Assembly: GCA_013397695.1 (NCBI GenBank)
Contig: VYZI01000003.1
Coordinates: forward strand, 3,273,696 to 3,337,695
Direction of reading: 5' to 3'
Length of the DNA stretch: 64,000 nucleotides
Source of the DNA: Centropus unirufus
Taxonomy: Eukaryota > Chordata > Aves > Cuculiformes > Centropidae
The position numbers and the translations under genes are program-made. The number at the start of each line of letters is the position of its first letter. The first letter of the stretch is position 1. Below, piece by piece: positions 34,001 through 47,283 of the stretch. A model generated the notes under the pieces. It saw nothing but the letters and a program-made list of their open reading frames with translations, was not told the DNA's origin and did not search any database.

Positions 34001-37000
34001 CCTGGAAACTGCATGAATCACCACATTTTGTTCCTTTCTTTACATCATGCTTACATGCCATCTGTGCAATGTGCGGAAAGTGTACTTTGGAGAGGGACGC
34101 TCTTAGTTAAAAGGAACTTTACAGTTATGTGTACTGCTGCAGTCTTGAAAGTTGACTTCCACTGAGTTCAGAAAGAAAAATATCACAGTCATATTGAAAG
34201 AGGTCCCTCCCAGTATTTGGAGGTAAGGCTGAACAAGCAGTTTATGTCATACTTTCTTTTGAAAAGAAGTCATTTAGTGAAGAAAGGTGGAGATGACAGA
34301 GGACCTCAGAGAAACTCAAGAAAGTAGAAAACAGTAGTATATGGGACAACACATATTGTATGTTCAAACTGTTGACTGAAAGAGATGTGAAGTTACAATA
34401 AAGTGGAAGTCTTTACTGTCTGAATTTTTTGACAAAGAAAACAAGGTTCTGACCACATTTTTTGGTTGGTTCTGCTTTTATTTTCTTTTTTTTTAATTCT
34501 TATTTTTATATGAGAATAATCAAAACCAAAAGTGTCCAAATTGGCTTTTGAAGTCAAAAATTTGGTAGTAAGAGCAAGCCCATATTTTGGGCACAGGCTC
34601 CCATGGAGAATCTCTGAGTTTATATTGCCATTGAAAGATAATAGGAAAAGGTTTGGAAGAACAACGAAATTCCATAGTCTCACCAAAATAATATTATAAC
34701 ATGAAGTGAAGCACAGTAACTTATAGGTGTTACTGGAACAATGTCTATGTCAATAGCTAGACGTTTCCATAGATGACTGAAAGCTTGATATGATCTTTGT
34801 TGGACCAGCAACTACAAAACATTCATCTTACAGAGCTGTTTTGTGAAACTCTTATTCTCTCATGGTGAAAGATGTCAAAAAAATGACAGGCTGACTTAAC
34901 TGAAAGGTTTTCCCACAAAACAGGTAAGAGACATGGGAAACGTTACCCAGCCTAGAGCCTTCTAACAGAGGTGATCTGTGCCAAAGATTAAAAGAACTTT
35001 GAAGGAGTATAAAGTCATAAACCCTAGCGGAACAGAATAATCATGATGAAGAGCAAATTAGAAATTGAAGTTTAAATATTTTATCAGAATTGTCCATCTA
35101 TGACAGTTCCATGGAATATATTCTGCACAAAGATATTTTTAACAAGGCTTGTACAGTCCTTTTGTACAGTCCCTGTGCATTCAGTTAGAAGCTTGTTATT
35201 AGTCAGATGAACCTACCAAAGACATTTCCCCACATTTATGATGGGCCTAGGGATTTTCTCTGAAGGACCTCCTTAAAAGATAAAGTATTCAGTCACAAGA
35301 AGAGAGGGGGAAGTAATCACAGTGAAATTTAAAGTAATTACCTTTCTGTGTCTACATAAGAAGTGGTGGATTTCTGTTTAACGTTCTGAGTGGGTGATAC
35401 AGTTATTGTGTGGCATGACAGCAATCACCAACATTATAAAGTTATGGGAAAAGGGTCTATTAAATGTTGAAAAATATGTGAAAAATATGACCTCATCTAA
35501 ACTGTTGTCAATGCAGCACCTATTGTACAGGATTTGAAAATGTCACCTGGCAAAATTAAAAGGCCGTTTGTCTAAGGTTGTCATTGTACAATCTTATGCA
35601 CTTTATGGGGGATAATCTCAATTTAGGTCTACATAAGTCCTAAAACTACTTTCCAACATAGACTATCACTGATAGTGTCTAGACTTATAAAGTAATTTTT
35701 AAGGGACTTGATAGTTCCTCAAGCTACAGTTTTGTATCAAGGTTGGCAGCCTGATCTCAAAAGATCATTAGTTTGTATCCAGTTATACTGTAGACAGCCA
35801 CCCTAACACTACTGCTTCTCATGCTTAATCTTTGCATAACAGCCTTGTGATTGCAGCATTTATCTTGGATATTGAAAACTTGGGTTTCAGGCATACCCTA
35901 GCTTTAAGAAACTGCAGTGCACATACCAAGTGTTCCCTAACTGAGTTTATAGGACATTCTGAAAGTCTATATTTACAGAAGTAAGATGAGATTTTAAATG
36001 AGCTGTGAAAGAGGATAATATGGAATTAAAAAAAAAGTTGGAATTCTGTAAATCAAGTATGATACTTACCATGTTCATTTGAGACATGGGAAGAGAATAA
36101 CTTTGTAACCACTTCAGATTACTGATATATTCAGAGGCATCTACTTCTTAATCTGAGAAGTAAGGTTTAGTAATTTTGGTTTAGAAGTAATTTAGGAAGA
36201 AAATTAATTATTTTAGGAATATTAAATTGACTCTGTAATAACGTTACCTCTGTAACTTAGAATAATCTATCTCTGTGTTGAATAAAGTGATTTATATTTT
36301 CTAATTTTAGAAGAAATAGCTCAGTGTTTTGTTACACTTAATTCCTGTTATATATTCCCCTCCAGAACAACCTCCACCTTAAGGGTGAATAGGACTTTTT
36401 TTTTTGTTGTTTTATGTTTTACTTCCACTGTACTGTTAGAAGATTTCTTTTTGTAAATTGACAGTTAAAATTTATATTTATTTTTAATTTTGTTTTATTA
36501 GGGAGCAGTGTTTGACTGTGTAAGCAGTCTCCACCATAGCAGGGATTCTGGAAATACCTAAAGAACATTTCAGGTCAGGACTGTAGAAGGAAGAGGTTTA
36601 GAGCCATGACTAGGTAAGAAAAAAAAGAAATTTCTTATTCCAAAGGAAACAATTATATTCTTAGAAACTGAGTATGCTACCAATTATTTCAAGTTTCCAT
36701 TGTCAATTTCTTCTCCTAGATAGAACATCAGGAAAACCACACATTTTTTACCAATTCAGGCCAGCATGGTAGCAATATGCTAACTATGAAGTTATTTCTG
36801 AAGCTACATAAAAAAAAAATTTCACTGATTTTGACTGATTTTCTAGCAGATGTGGAATAAAAAATAATTGATAAATTAATAGCATGAGTGAAGATAAAAG
36901 CATCTGAAGACAGTTTAGGCTACAGAGAAATTAAAAAATGCCCAAAGTTTACAAGGCAGTCCTAAAGAGCAAGCAAAAAAATAGTGAAATCACTAAAGTC

Positions 37001-40000
37001 TGCAGAAGAACATGAGCCTATGGAAATACTTTATAGCAGTAAGGTATCATATTAAATGTACATGAGGTTTTATTAGGACCATAAAAAGGAGTATTTTATC
37101 TTGCTAGTTTTAAAATATTTTTGTTTTACTTTAAGAATACTACAGGAGGCCTGATTAAATATTTATTGTGAGCATCACAAATAATTTATGGAACAACAGT
37201 TCCTTAGGATTTGTATAATTTTTAGTGACAATTCTAGGTTGTAATCAAGGTCAGTTATTTACCTTTCTTGTTCTCTTTTGTCAGTCACGGTTTGGACGTT
37301 CCCTTTCCCTTCAATGACTTTAAAATTAGCCTACAATTAGAAGTTCCAGGAGCTAGCTTTTGTATACAACACTAGGAAAGCTGAGATGGACTAGCACAGC
37401 CTCTTAAAACAACAAGTGAAAAAAAATAGCTTTTTCTTTTTGTAATTACATTAAACAACTTAGAAGAAATATTTGCACTCAAGTACAAAGGAAAGTAAAT
37501 CTGAGACATAATCCTCCAATTAATTTGGAGCACGCTTCAGCAACCCTAGTTGTCTGGAATTGTTCAAAGATGTCTATGTGGGGACCTGAAAGAGTTTTTT
37601 CACAATGTACTATATGCCCTTCAAGAAAAATAACATTTTTCAGAGGTGGATTCCTAGCTCATGGAACAGTGTTAGAACTATACTTAATACAGATTAATTA
37701 AAAAATAAAACCAAAAATGAAACTAAGTTTTATTTTCTTCATTTCCTGCATTTATTTAGCTATTTCCTCTGCATCAAGTACTTACACTGACTTCTGGGTC
37801 TAATTTCTTAACACTGTAGGATTGCTCCAACTGCATCTGTGCACATACTACTTCAAATTATAGCATCCTAAAAGCATTTGTCTCCAGAAGTGGCCCTCGC
37901 GTTCCGATAGTTCTTAAACTTTCGTGGACTGGCAATGCATCTGTCTTCAAGGTTTCTTGAGCCCATCTGATCAGATAACCGGAAATTATCATTGTCTAGC
38001 AAAAGTCAGCAGACTTTTGCAGAAATATGTGTAGTAATTTTCTGACTCATTAGATTCTTTGGGTTATACACCTACATAAACACAGTTTCAAGTACACCTT
38101 TAATTGGTACCAGTGAGAAAATTGACCTGAAAAAGAACAAGAGGGAAAAGAAAGAAAATAGTTTTAAACACCTAACTCTAGCTGATTTCATATTTAATCA
38201 GAATTAGGGGGTTTTGCTTTGTGTGAGGCACCAAAGAGCCTGATTATCAAGAATTAATTACAATTTTTTTTTACTGTGAAAGTGTCTTCTGTTATTCAAG
38301 TTCTATTTATCTTTAGGGAGGTCTTAAATCTGTGCTGTTTTGTAGTAACAAAACACACTTCTCTTCTTAGAGCATGGCATAAGGAGATACCTCTGTAAGT
38401 TATAAAGTCCTGTCTTTTATGTTTCCCTTGTGCACAGAAGGTAGCTAAGAGTTGTGGAGCAAAATAGTATACAATAATGTAATTGAAGTCAGTTCCATAA
38501 TTACTATACTTAGTTTCACTATACTGCTACTGCATTGGTAACTTCTGGTACAAGAAGGTAATAATATTGTGATAGGGATGTCACAACAGAGGATGACCTG
38601 GCCTCAGTGTTCTAGGATTCCTGCAATGTATGTTATACTTTTCACACAAAGTACAAGTGGTGATAAAAACATTCTTATAAGATTATATTTTACCTGAGAA
38701 TAGGTTGTTTTGTATTGCAAAGAAAAAGAAAATGTTGGCTGTAAGACATTCCTTTTCTAAATAGCAGAGGGCTGCTTTGAGCAGAAGGGCAAAAGCATTT
38801 ATCATGTTGAGAAGTATTAAGCAACACAAATACAGAGGTTGCTGTTAGCTTCTTTCATAAAAAGGAAAATTATTCTTCAGGAAATTCTGTCTCAGTGAGG
38901 CAGTTCAATGTAGAGAGTTCCGACTTCACCATCCTATGTTTCTTCTTCTTCCAAACAGCTGAACAAATAGCCTAAACATCCCAATAATGAACCTATATTT
39001 AAGTGCAAATATCCTGAAATGATTTTCATGTGTTGAAATTTACCATGGGATTTCTACAGAAAAGATTCCTTCAAAGTATATGTGAAAAGGAAGATTTTAT
39101 ATAAGAGTATGGTACAAACTCATATACCTAACATTTGAAGTCTGCCTCCTTGGACCAGCGACTAGATTTTTTCCTACTGCTACTACTTTACTCATTATAT
39201 GAATCCTTAGAGTCTTTTATCGTACCTTTTATTTCAATGTTCTCAGAATATTTTACAATTTACAATGGTAATGGGCATATATATATACTTATAGATGCAT
39301 ATTCACAGCGAGTTTCTGTTTCTGACATAATTATACTGTATTTTTTTGATAATCAGATTTGCCAATTTATTTTCTTAATGTTCTATGAGCCTCACATATT
39401 TACATCAGTGTTACAATACTTTTTCAAAGAGTAAAGAAAATCCAACACTACCTAACTTAAAAACGTTTCTTTATGTCACTTTAATAATATTTTTAAGCAC
39501 CAATCCTACTGTATGATCAACACTGCAAATTCGTTGTGACAGTATGAACATTTCTTTTTCCTGCATGTAAGTTTTATATCAGATTTTACTAAAGCACATA
39601 GCTTCGTGGATAAATGTTTGACTTGTCTTCAAAAGCTCTAAGTACTTTTAGAAACAAGGACAAAATATGGAGATTTGATTTTCCAGAAAATCACCATTGT
39701 CTTATCCATGATGAATACTTGCAGTCTTCATGTTTATAAGTTTTATAGTCTTTTTTTTTTTTTACATTTGATTCAACATTGCATGTTGTTGAAAGAATCT
39801 AACCCTTCTGGCTGACCCAAAAAATGTTAGCAAGCATCGCAATAATTTATGCTTTTACAATATTTTTCCATTGTAATTCTTTATAGATGAATATGAAATG
39901 CTTATTTGCAAAAATAATAAAGGTATAAAAGAGACAAATTCAACTAAGAAGTTGAAATATTCTAAGTTAATGTTCTCATTTACAATATATTAATTGCTTT

Positions 40001-43000
40001 TGAACAGATTATGCAATTCACAATTTTTTTTTTCTACTCAAACTTTTCTTAGACCTTTTCTATGAACATATACGTTGTAATAATTGCATGTCTACAAACT
40101 CTTTGTAGGAAAAATTGTATTCTGATACTTGCTTCCAAGACTTCATGCAGTTATTGGTTATGTTAGTCATCTGTTGGCTGACAGGATGACCTTACCTATA
40201 TATAATTTCATGCTGGAATATAATTTAATCGACTAACCTTGTTTCATGAAAAAAATTAAATGTAATATTAGGTAAAACTTATTTTCTAAGACCATAATTT
40301 GAAAGATGTAGGTCTTCTAAATTATTGGTGAAAAAGAATAACTGATGGCATCAAAGGCCACTTAGTTTATTGAAGTGTTTGTGAGGAAGTTCATAGTGAT
40401 ATAATAATTTCAATCAAAAGGAAATTTAAAAAATATATAGAAATGAAAAAATAAAGTGAAGGGCTTTTCTATTCCTCAATGAAATTATTTAAATTCTTAG
40501 TTTAATCCACTTATTTAATCAACTATTTTCTTAAAATAACTTAAAATTTTCAACAATTAGAAATTATTTCTATTAGGAATATGTAATCAACAAAATAATA
40601 GAACTTTCAAAAGTCAAAGGTAGCATAGACAAAGATAATATATGTAGACAACAATATTCATTATTCTATACTAGTCCCTCAAACAACCATCTTACCTAAA
40701 TCCTCAAAGCAATATAGTTTTTCCTGTCCTCTTCTATTGTACAGCAATATTTCTCTTCCTTCTTGCAAGATTCTTTGTATCATGCTTTCTTTCCTCAAAA
40801 ATAAACTCATGATAAATGTGCCCAGTAAGTGGCACAGATGCAATTTTCTTGCACTATTTTCTGAAATAAAAAGTTACCTACTGTTTATTCTGTGTGAAAT
40901 CAAGAAGCAGGTTAATCTACGTTGGTACAAACTGGAGAGGCTGGCCCATGCAATGATGTTTAGCCCTGAGTCTTTTCGCTCAGATGGTGGAGAGGCACAC
41001 ATTGCTGCTCAGGGAAATCAGATGGTTCCCTGTACCTCAGATGACAGATTAAAGAAAATAGTTTTGGTGAGTATGGTTTCTTAGCACACTTTAGAGAATG
41101 CAAGAGAGGAATATATAAAACATTTCAATGATTTTAATGTTGCTTCCTAACTGTGGACCTATATTTGGATATGCTGGGAATTTTCCACATTCTACAACTT
41201 CTCACAGTGTTCAAACAAAGAAAAATATATGTAACACTCAGTTTTAGGAGAGATGTAGTAATCCTGAAAAAACAGGGAGTTTAGCACAGAGTAGATCTTT
41301 AAAAAAGAAATAGCAGAATTGGCATCAGTGCTTAAAGGGGTGAATTTTAAATGAGTAAACTTAACTCTCACAGATCAAATAATAAAGTGCTTTGTGTGAG
41401 AATGTAGCCTTTTTTGTTTTAGTGGGTTTTTTTTTAGAATAAATATAGCAAATTAATATTGGAAAGCCTTTACATTGAGAGTTACAGAAGAAAATATAGA
41501 CTGGGGGAAAGGTAACAGAAGACCTATAGGGGTGTTTTCCTGGACAAGCTCATTAACTGTAGCAAAAAAAATTCAAATTTTCTGCTCTTCTCTGTGGTAT
41601 AACACCAGAACTCAGAAAAATATCTAAAATCAAAGGACCATGTAAGTCTTTGTACAGGTGAGATATAGATCAATGCATCCTTAGTTTAGAAAATTAGAGC
41701 AATTTCTTTTTTATATGTTGCTAAATCTAAGGCCAAATCCTTGCAGCAACTGACTTTGGTGTATATTTCTATTTTATATAAGGCTTTAAGTCTATCAATA
41801 CAAAGTGAAATGAAGTTTAGGGGCAATGTTCTATCAGGGAAATCTATGTTATGTGACTTCCTTTTCATGCTTGTACTTTTCCAAAATTCCATCAAGCATG
41901 CTAATTTGTGTTAATTGATGCAGTTTTTCCTGTTCATGATCACACTCATTGTGACTCAATCAAAAAATCATAATAGACTATAATGGAAACTCTACTAAGA
42001 ATAACCAACTACTGCAGCAATTAATATCAGCAGTAATTTCCTACCACATATGTTTCCTCATGATGAACTAAAAGACATAAAGAAAATCGTCAGGAGAATC
42101 ATTAAGAAAGATTTTACAAGTTCAGAGGGAAAAAGAAGCATCATATTGTTAATGTATAAAGCACAGTACTGAAATGGCACTAAGGAAACCAAAACCAAGA
42201 GATTATTCATAAACTCGGGCCACTTTATACAAAGAGCGTCTTCAACATTTTTAAAATGGCTCAATGATACACCAAAATCTAAATTCACAGCTCAGAGAAA
42301 AAAAAGAGGGATGGTAGGATTTGTTAACTTTTTTCGTGTTTGTTTTTTCCCTCTTCCCATGTATTTTCGTATGCTGAAGACAGAGCACATTTCACTCACT
42401 TTCTGGTAACTTTCTGCCATAAAATGGTGATTCCAAGAAGGTTATTGTCTTGTAGGGAAGTTATTAGTGAACATATGGCACATATTAATTCCATGTCTGA
42501 ATGATATTGATGTGGATGCCTGTGTGATGTTGAAAGGGGTTTTTACAATTCCTGCCCTCACTGCTTAAGTGCAGGGTACTGCTCTGTATCTCCTAGTATA
42601 TGTTATCAAATCTTTGGTCCAGTTCTGGCAAGCAATGAGTTAAAACAAAACAAAAAATTATTTACCTGATGGACGATGTCTTCTCCCTTTTACTAAAGCT
42701 CCACAGATCTGTCAGTCCACCTCTGAGAACTGCCATTGCAAAGAGGGGTGTGATTACAAGTTCAGATTTATAATCATGCTACAACATCTACAGTATGGCT
42801 GTACAGCATTTTAGTTATGGAGCCTAATCCGATTTTTCAGCTGAAAATCATGACCTTGAAAAGGTGATTTGTAAATAGTGATTTATAAATGAGATAAGAT
42901 GCCAACTGCAATGTCTTAAAAATAACATTAACAATTAAGATATCTGTAAGGATTCTAAGATAAGATTAACTACTCAGTTGGAGCCAGACCTTAACGATTC

Positions 43001-46000
43001 TGGGTTGCAAGAAGATGAGATTACATTTGGCCCCATGGTTATGCAAAGATGCTCCAGGAATAGGTGTGTTTGTGTCAATCATTTCTGCTAAAAGTATGAA
43101 TATATTGATACCTCTGTGTATATAAAGCTCTCTGAAATTGCTGTTCAGTGGGAGCATGTTGTCCAGCACTGAATAAGGAATACGTTGCTTAATAGTCAAA
43201 TTGGCTATTGAGTTTATTTCTTTGTTCCAACCTTATTCTGAAATACAAATGCCATGATTCAAAAAATATCTTCCAGTGTTTTCCCGTAAGTAGCAATGGC
43301 ATTTCCCTTTTAAATGTGCACAGATTTTAAATCAAGATTTTAGTAATGACATTGTGTCTTCCTGAATTCACATTCAAAAGGAAAAGGAAATGTAACTTGA
43401 AGACACCCACAACACAACGCTTCACTGAGTAGCAGTATGATTAAAACATGCTACTCTTTCCAGAACCAGAGGTTAAGGTTTCGAAAGACTATGTAATCCA
43501 TCACTTCTCCTCAACTCTGTAAAGACCCTGAGAGGTCAACATTGAAGAATACAAGTCAAAATGCTGTATTCCAGCTACTGACCTTTTGCCCTCTAAAAAA
43601 ACATGCAAACAAGATGTAAAAAAAATAAATAAATACAACAGTGTTGAAACATGACAGTCTGACTTAGTATATTAGATAGGAAAGCCACAATGCCTTAGAA
43701 GTCCTTTGGTATTTTTTGGCCTCGGCCTGTCTAAATGCTGGACTCAGGAAGTGCATCATATAACAACATGTCAACATCAGTCGATACAAACTGATGATTC
43801 GACTACAGAAGTTAGGGAGAGCTTTTCTTTAAAGTTGTGCATCCAGACGTAACAGTTCTGCTCTGGAAATGATTGAGATTGCGCAGACACCCAAGCCCTC
43901 TTGGAACAGCTGTTATAGCAGGCAAAAAGTTTTTTTCTCCAACCCTAATTATCTTACAAGGTTAGAGGAGGAGTATAGTAGGAAGCATGAGAGAAGAACT
44001 GAGGACTGGATGAGGTCAAAGACGATGCCAAGTCTTTGCCCTCGCCGTTGGAAACTTTTTCAGCTGCTAGGAGCAAGGTTTATAACTAATCAGCTGTCCA
44101 ATCCCTTCACAAGTTCCAGAGCAGCCTGTGGTGTTGCCGTCTGTGCAAAAATGATGGTGGCTTAAGCACCCTCTTATTAACCAGCAAAAAGTGTGATGTA
44201 GAGGTCTTCCACTTAAACACCTTTCTGCTAAAGCTCTTTATATGACAATAATCTCTATCTCACAGGAACGTACATATTTGATGACAAACTGACATAGATT
44301 ATGAGGAATGAGCCATCACCGCTGATCTCCGTTTTCCTGCCTTGGGCTTTGGGCAGTACTGGGAGGTAAGAGTTCAGTAGCTCTAATAACACTGTTCTCT
44401 GTGATGACCAACTTCTAGTGAATTATGTTGAACTGTCAGTGTGATTAGTCATGTGCAAGTTACAAAAACATCTTTCATAAGATCCCAGTATTACCCCAAG
44501 TGCCTGACATAGAGGGGATACTGCTATTAACAAGAAAATCATAGTAAAGTTGGTTCGTCAGTTTGACAACTTCTGAATGAATTATGTCTTATCTGAGAAC
44601 TACTTACTACTTTGTTGGTCACAAGAGATGTCCATATCACAAGCTATGCAAAGCAATAATAGCTAAAAAATATCATGTAAGCTGCATCATATTTTGATTT
44701 AGCTGCAAAAATATTTCTAAATATATGTTATCTTCAGTACTAAATGTGATTTTTGGATGCTACATAGAACTGTAGTGAAATATATCTCAAAACTAGAGGA
44801 TCAAAGTTTACCTCGAATGTGGTCTAACTCTGCATCCAATATAATTTTATGAAACATGGAAAGAGAGATAATGTAATTTCAGCCCCATGTAAAATTTTTA
44901 TGAGGATTGCCTTCTCAGAACATGATGATCCAGGGAACATAGTGGGCTACAGCAGATGATATGTTATTCTGATGGCATAGAAGGTTTGTTGGTGGTAAAT
45001 GACAGAAATTATTCTGAGAATGTAGATAAAAGTTGCACTAATATCAAATCAAAGTATTTGCTTGCCACATAGAGACAATGTTCAGAAAGCAAGAATTTGA
45101 GAGGCATGCAAAGTAATAATTAGATCTGAGACTACAATGATCAAAAAGCTGAAAGTCTTCTTGCAAGACTGATAAAATGCAAGAACATTGCTGGCATTTT
45201 CGCAAGCACTTGTGTGACTACTTTCCCAAAACTCGTTGCATCTACAGGACAATTCAACATTGGCCACGCTTGAACTAAAGGCTGCTGTTGCAAGATCCTG
45301 TCTTTAAATGATCAAGAATTAGACATGAAAGAAAGCTTCTCAAACACTTAGTTTTTTAGTTTGGAATAATTAAAAATGGTGGTAAAAAAATGCTACTCCC
45401 TTTCTCCCCCTTCACAAAGATATTTATGGTGTGTTGATGACAACCGTTATATCGCACCAAGATCTAATCAGTGTTCAAATGATTGGAAATTTATTATGCC
45501 TGACATGAAATAAGTCGACTTTTAATGTCTAAATAATAATTTTTTGGGGAGGATACACATATTTCTTGTTCAAGTAGCTTAGAATATCTACATCTTTTCA
45601 CTCTAGCCCTTAGAGAGTATAAAATTGCATTTAATTGTCAAAGGCTTGCAGAATCAAAGGCAAGAGAGACCTACTAAGAACTGGAATAAAAACAAGTACA
45701 AAATCGAGAATGACTAGGAGAACCATAACAACTGTAGAAAAGTAATAGGGCCAGAAAGAAACTGACTAAAGAATTTTTTTCCTGGTTTTGTGATGTATGA
45801 GTTTGTCATGGGAATATTTTTATGGACCCATATTCTGTATTAAACCAAACAAAAACAAAAGAAAAACATACACCTGAGAGCTCATATGGGACTTACATTC
45901 CCAAATACTGCTGAATTAGGGCTATACAGGAACTATTTAGAGATGTAATTATACACGAGTTTATTTTATCTCCATATGGTAAAATACACAAAGAGGGAAT

Positions 46001-46550
46001 AAGCACTGTTTCATTAAAAAAACCCAAATAAGCTAAACCTAAAATTTTATTTTAATATATGATGTCAATGGGAACGAATGGTGCCACATAAAAATATAAA
46101 AACTGGATCAGGACCTATATGTTCATGTCAATTAACTACATATATTGAATAACTCAGCCTACTGAATAGTTTCCTTGGTGAATCCAATTGTGAAACAGTT
46201 TTCTCCAAGATATTTGTACTAAACTTTTTCCAGTTTACACAGTTCAGTTCTCCTTAGTTCTTCCTTCATAAGTAGCAAAACTAATGATGAAAACAGTTTT
46301 AATCAAACTAACAAAACCTTTAAATCTCCATATATATAGCATTTTCCCTTTAGTATGTACTGGTTTTGTATGCAATAGATTAAAAACTGAAAATATTTAT
46401 TTTCACTGAAATTCTATGTGATATACAGCAGGGAAAGTAAAATCATTCTCTTTTATTTGTAAGGGGAAAGCCTCATACCTGTCCAAAACAAAACTCTGTT
46501 AATAGTTCATGTTTGTTGGCTTTTAGAACACTCCTTGAATTAGAATTTTA

Positions 46551-47010
46551 CAATCATAGAATAGTTTAGGTTGGAAGGGATCTCTCAAAGTCACCTGTTC
46601 CAATCTGCTCGAAGCATATTCAGTTGAACCAGGGGGCTCAGGTCTTTGTTCAGCCTTGGTTTAAACTACAACAACAGGAATCCTGCAAATTTTGTATGCT
46701 AAGTTTCTTCTTAGTGACATTTTTAAATATTTAAGTGGAATTTCCCTTGTTGCAACTTTTGTTCATTGTCTCTTCTTGTACTACTGTACATCTCCTGGTA
46801 AAATCTAGATCCATCTTCTCTAGGACATTTCCTTAGGTCAACAGTAACATATACCCTGAACCCTTTCTTCACATTGAGCGAAATAAATTCTCTCAACCTC
46901 TCCTCTTGTGTCATGCTTGTGCCCAGCTCCTGACCATATTTGTAGACCTCCACTAGATTCACACTGGTGCATCCATATCTTTCCTTGCATTTGGAAAGTA
47001 CATGAATGAA
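46551..47010 (-). mobile_element. CR1 LINE 3' end copy, diverged
   Basis: It starts with CAATCATAGAATAGTTTAGG and TTGGAAGGGATCTCTCAAAG, the antisense CR1 3' terminus. Further in, TTTCCCTTGTTGCAACTTTT, TTCTCTCAACCTCTCCTCTT and CTCCTGACCATATTTGTAGA keep the CR1 order. The subfamily differs from the copies at 16.6 and 57.9 kb. The similarity fades at about 47,000, close to where LTR sequence begins. Confidence 0.88.
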
Positions 47011-47039
47011 CTTCAGCCTTAGGATAAGGTGGAGGGTGG

Positions 47040-47283
47040 GGGTAGGTAGTTGTAGTTTTGTTTTTATTTCTCACTATCTGTTATTTATAAGCAATAAATT
47101 AAATTAATTTCCCCGAGCCAAATCTATTTTGACAGTGAGGGTAATTGATGAGTAATCTCCCTGTATTTATCTTGACCCATGAGATTTTCCATCTCATTTT
47201 CTCCTTCTGCCCTGTTGATGGAGGGAAAGTGAGAGAGTGGCTTGGTGGACATCTAGTGATAAGCAAAGTCCAACCTATCACGA
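47040..47283 (+). mobile_element. 3' part of an avian endogenous retrovirus LTR
   Basis: The plus strand carries the same 3' LTR signature as the solo LTR at 15.7-16.4 kb. It has TATTTATCTTGACCCATGAG (about 47,164), a CTTCTGCCCTGTTGATGGAG segment (about 47,205), AAAGTGAGAGAGTGGCTTGG (about 47,226) and AAGCAAAGTCCAACC near the end. An AATAAA lies upstream at about 47,093. Only the 3' part is recognisable, because the upstream LTR half is missing or too diverged. No retroviral genes flank it. It lies immediately next to a CR1 copy. Confidence 0.72.

Larger units (their letters stand above)
28341..46550. other. 18-kb stretch without recognisable transposon or gene
   Basis: Reading through this interval I recognise no CR1, LTR or exon. 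It is AT-rich with short A and T runs, an AT-dinucleotide patch (about 29,816-29,840), a CAAA-type patch (about 30,954-30,991) and a small tandem duplication (31,022-31,057). Small GC-richer islets occur at about 33,160-33,340 and 43,990-44,130, with open frames of 60-98 codons that match no family I know. Very old repeats and conserved non-coding elements could be present but cannot be judged by eye. Confidence 0.5.

Noticed and set aside
40737..41084. 115-codon plus-strand open frame
   Set aside because: No recognisable domain or splice context; the N-terminal half is AT-rich and chance-like.
43869..44165. 98-codon plus-strand open frame in a GC-richer islet
   Set aside because: Charged stretch (LEEEYSRKHERRTEDWMRSK) drew attention, but no family is recognised and no splice or start context supports a gene. 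Kept only as a remark on the interval.
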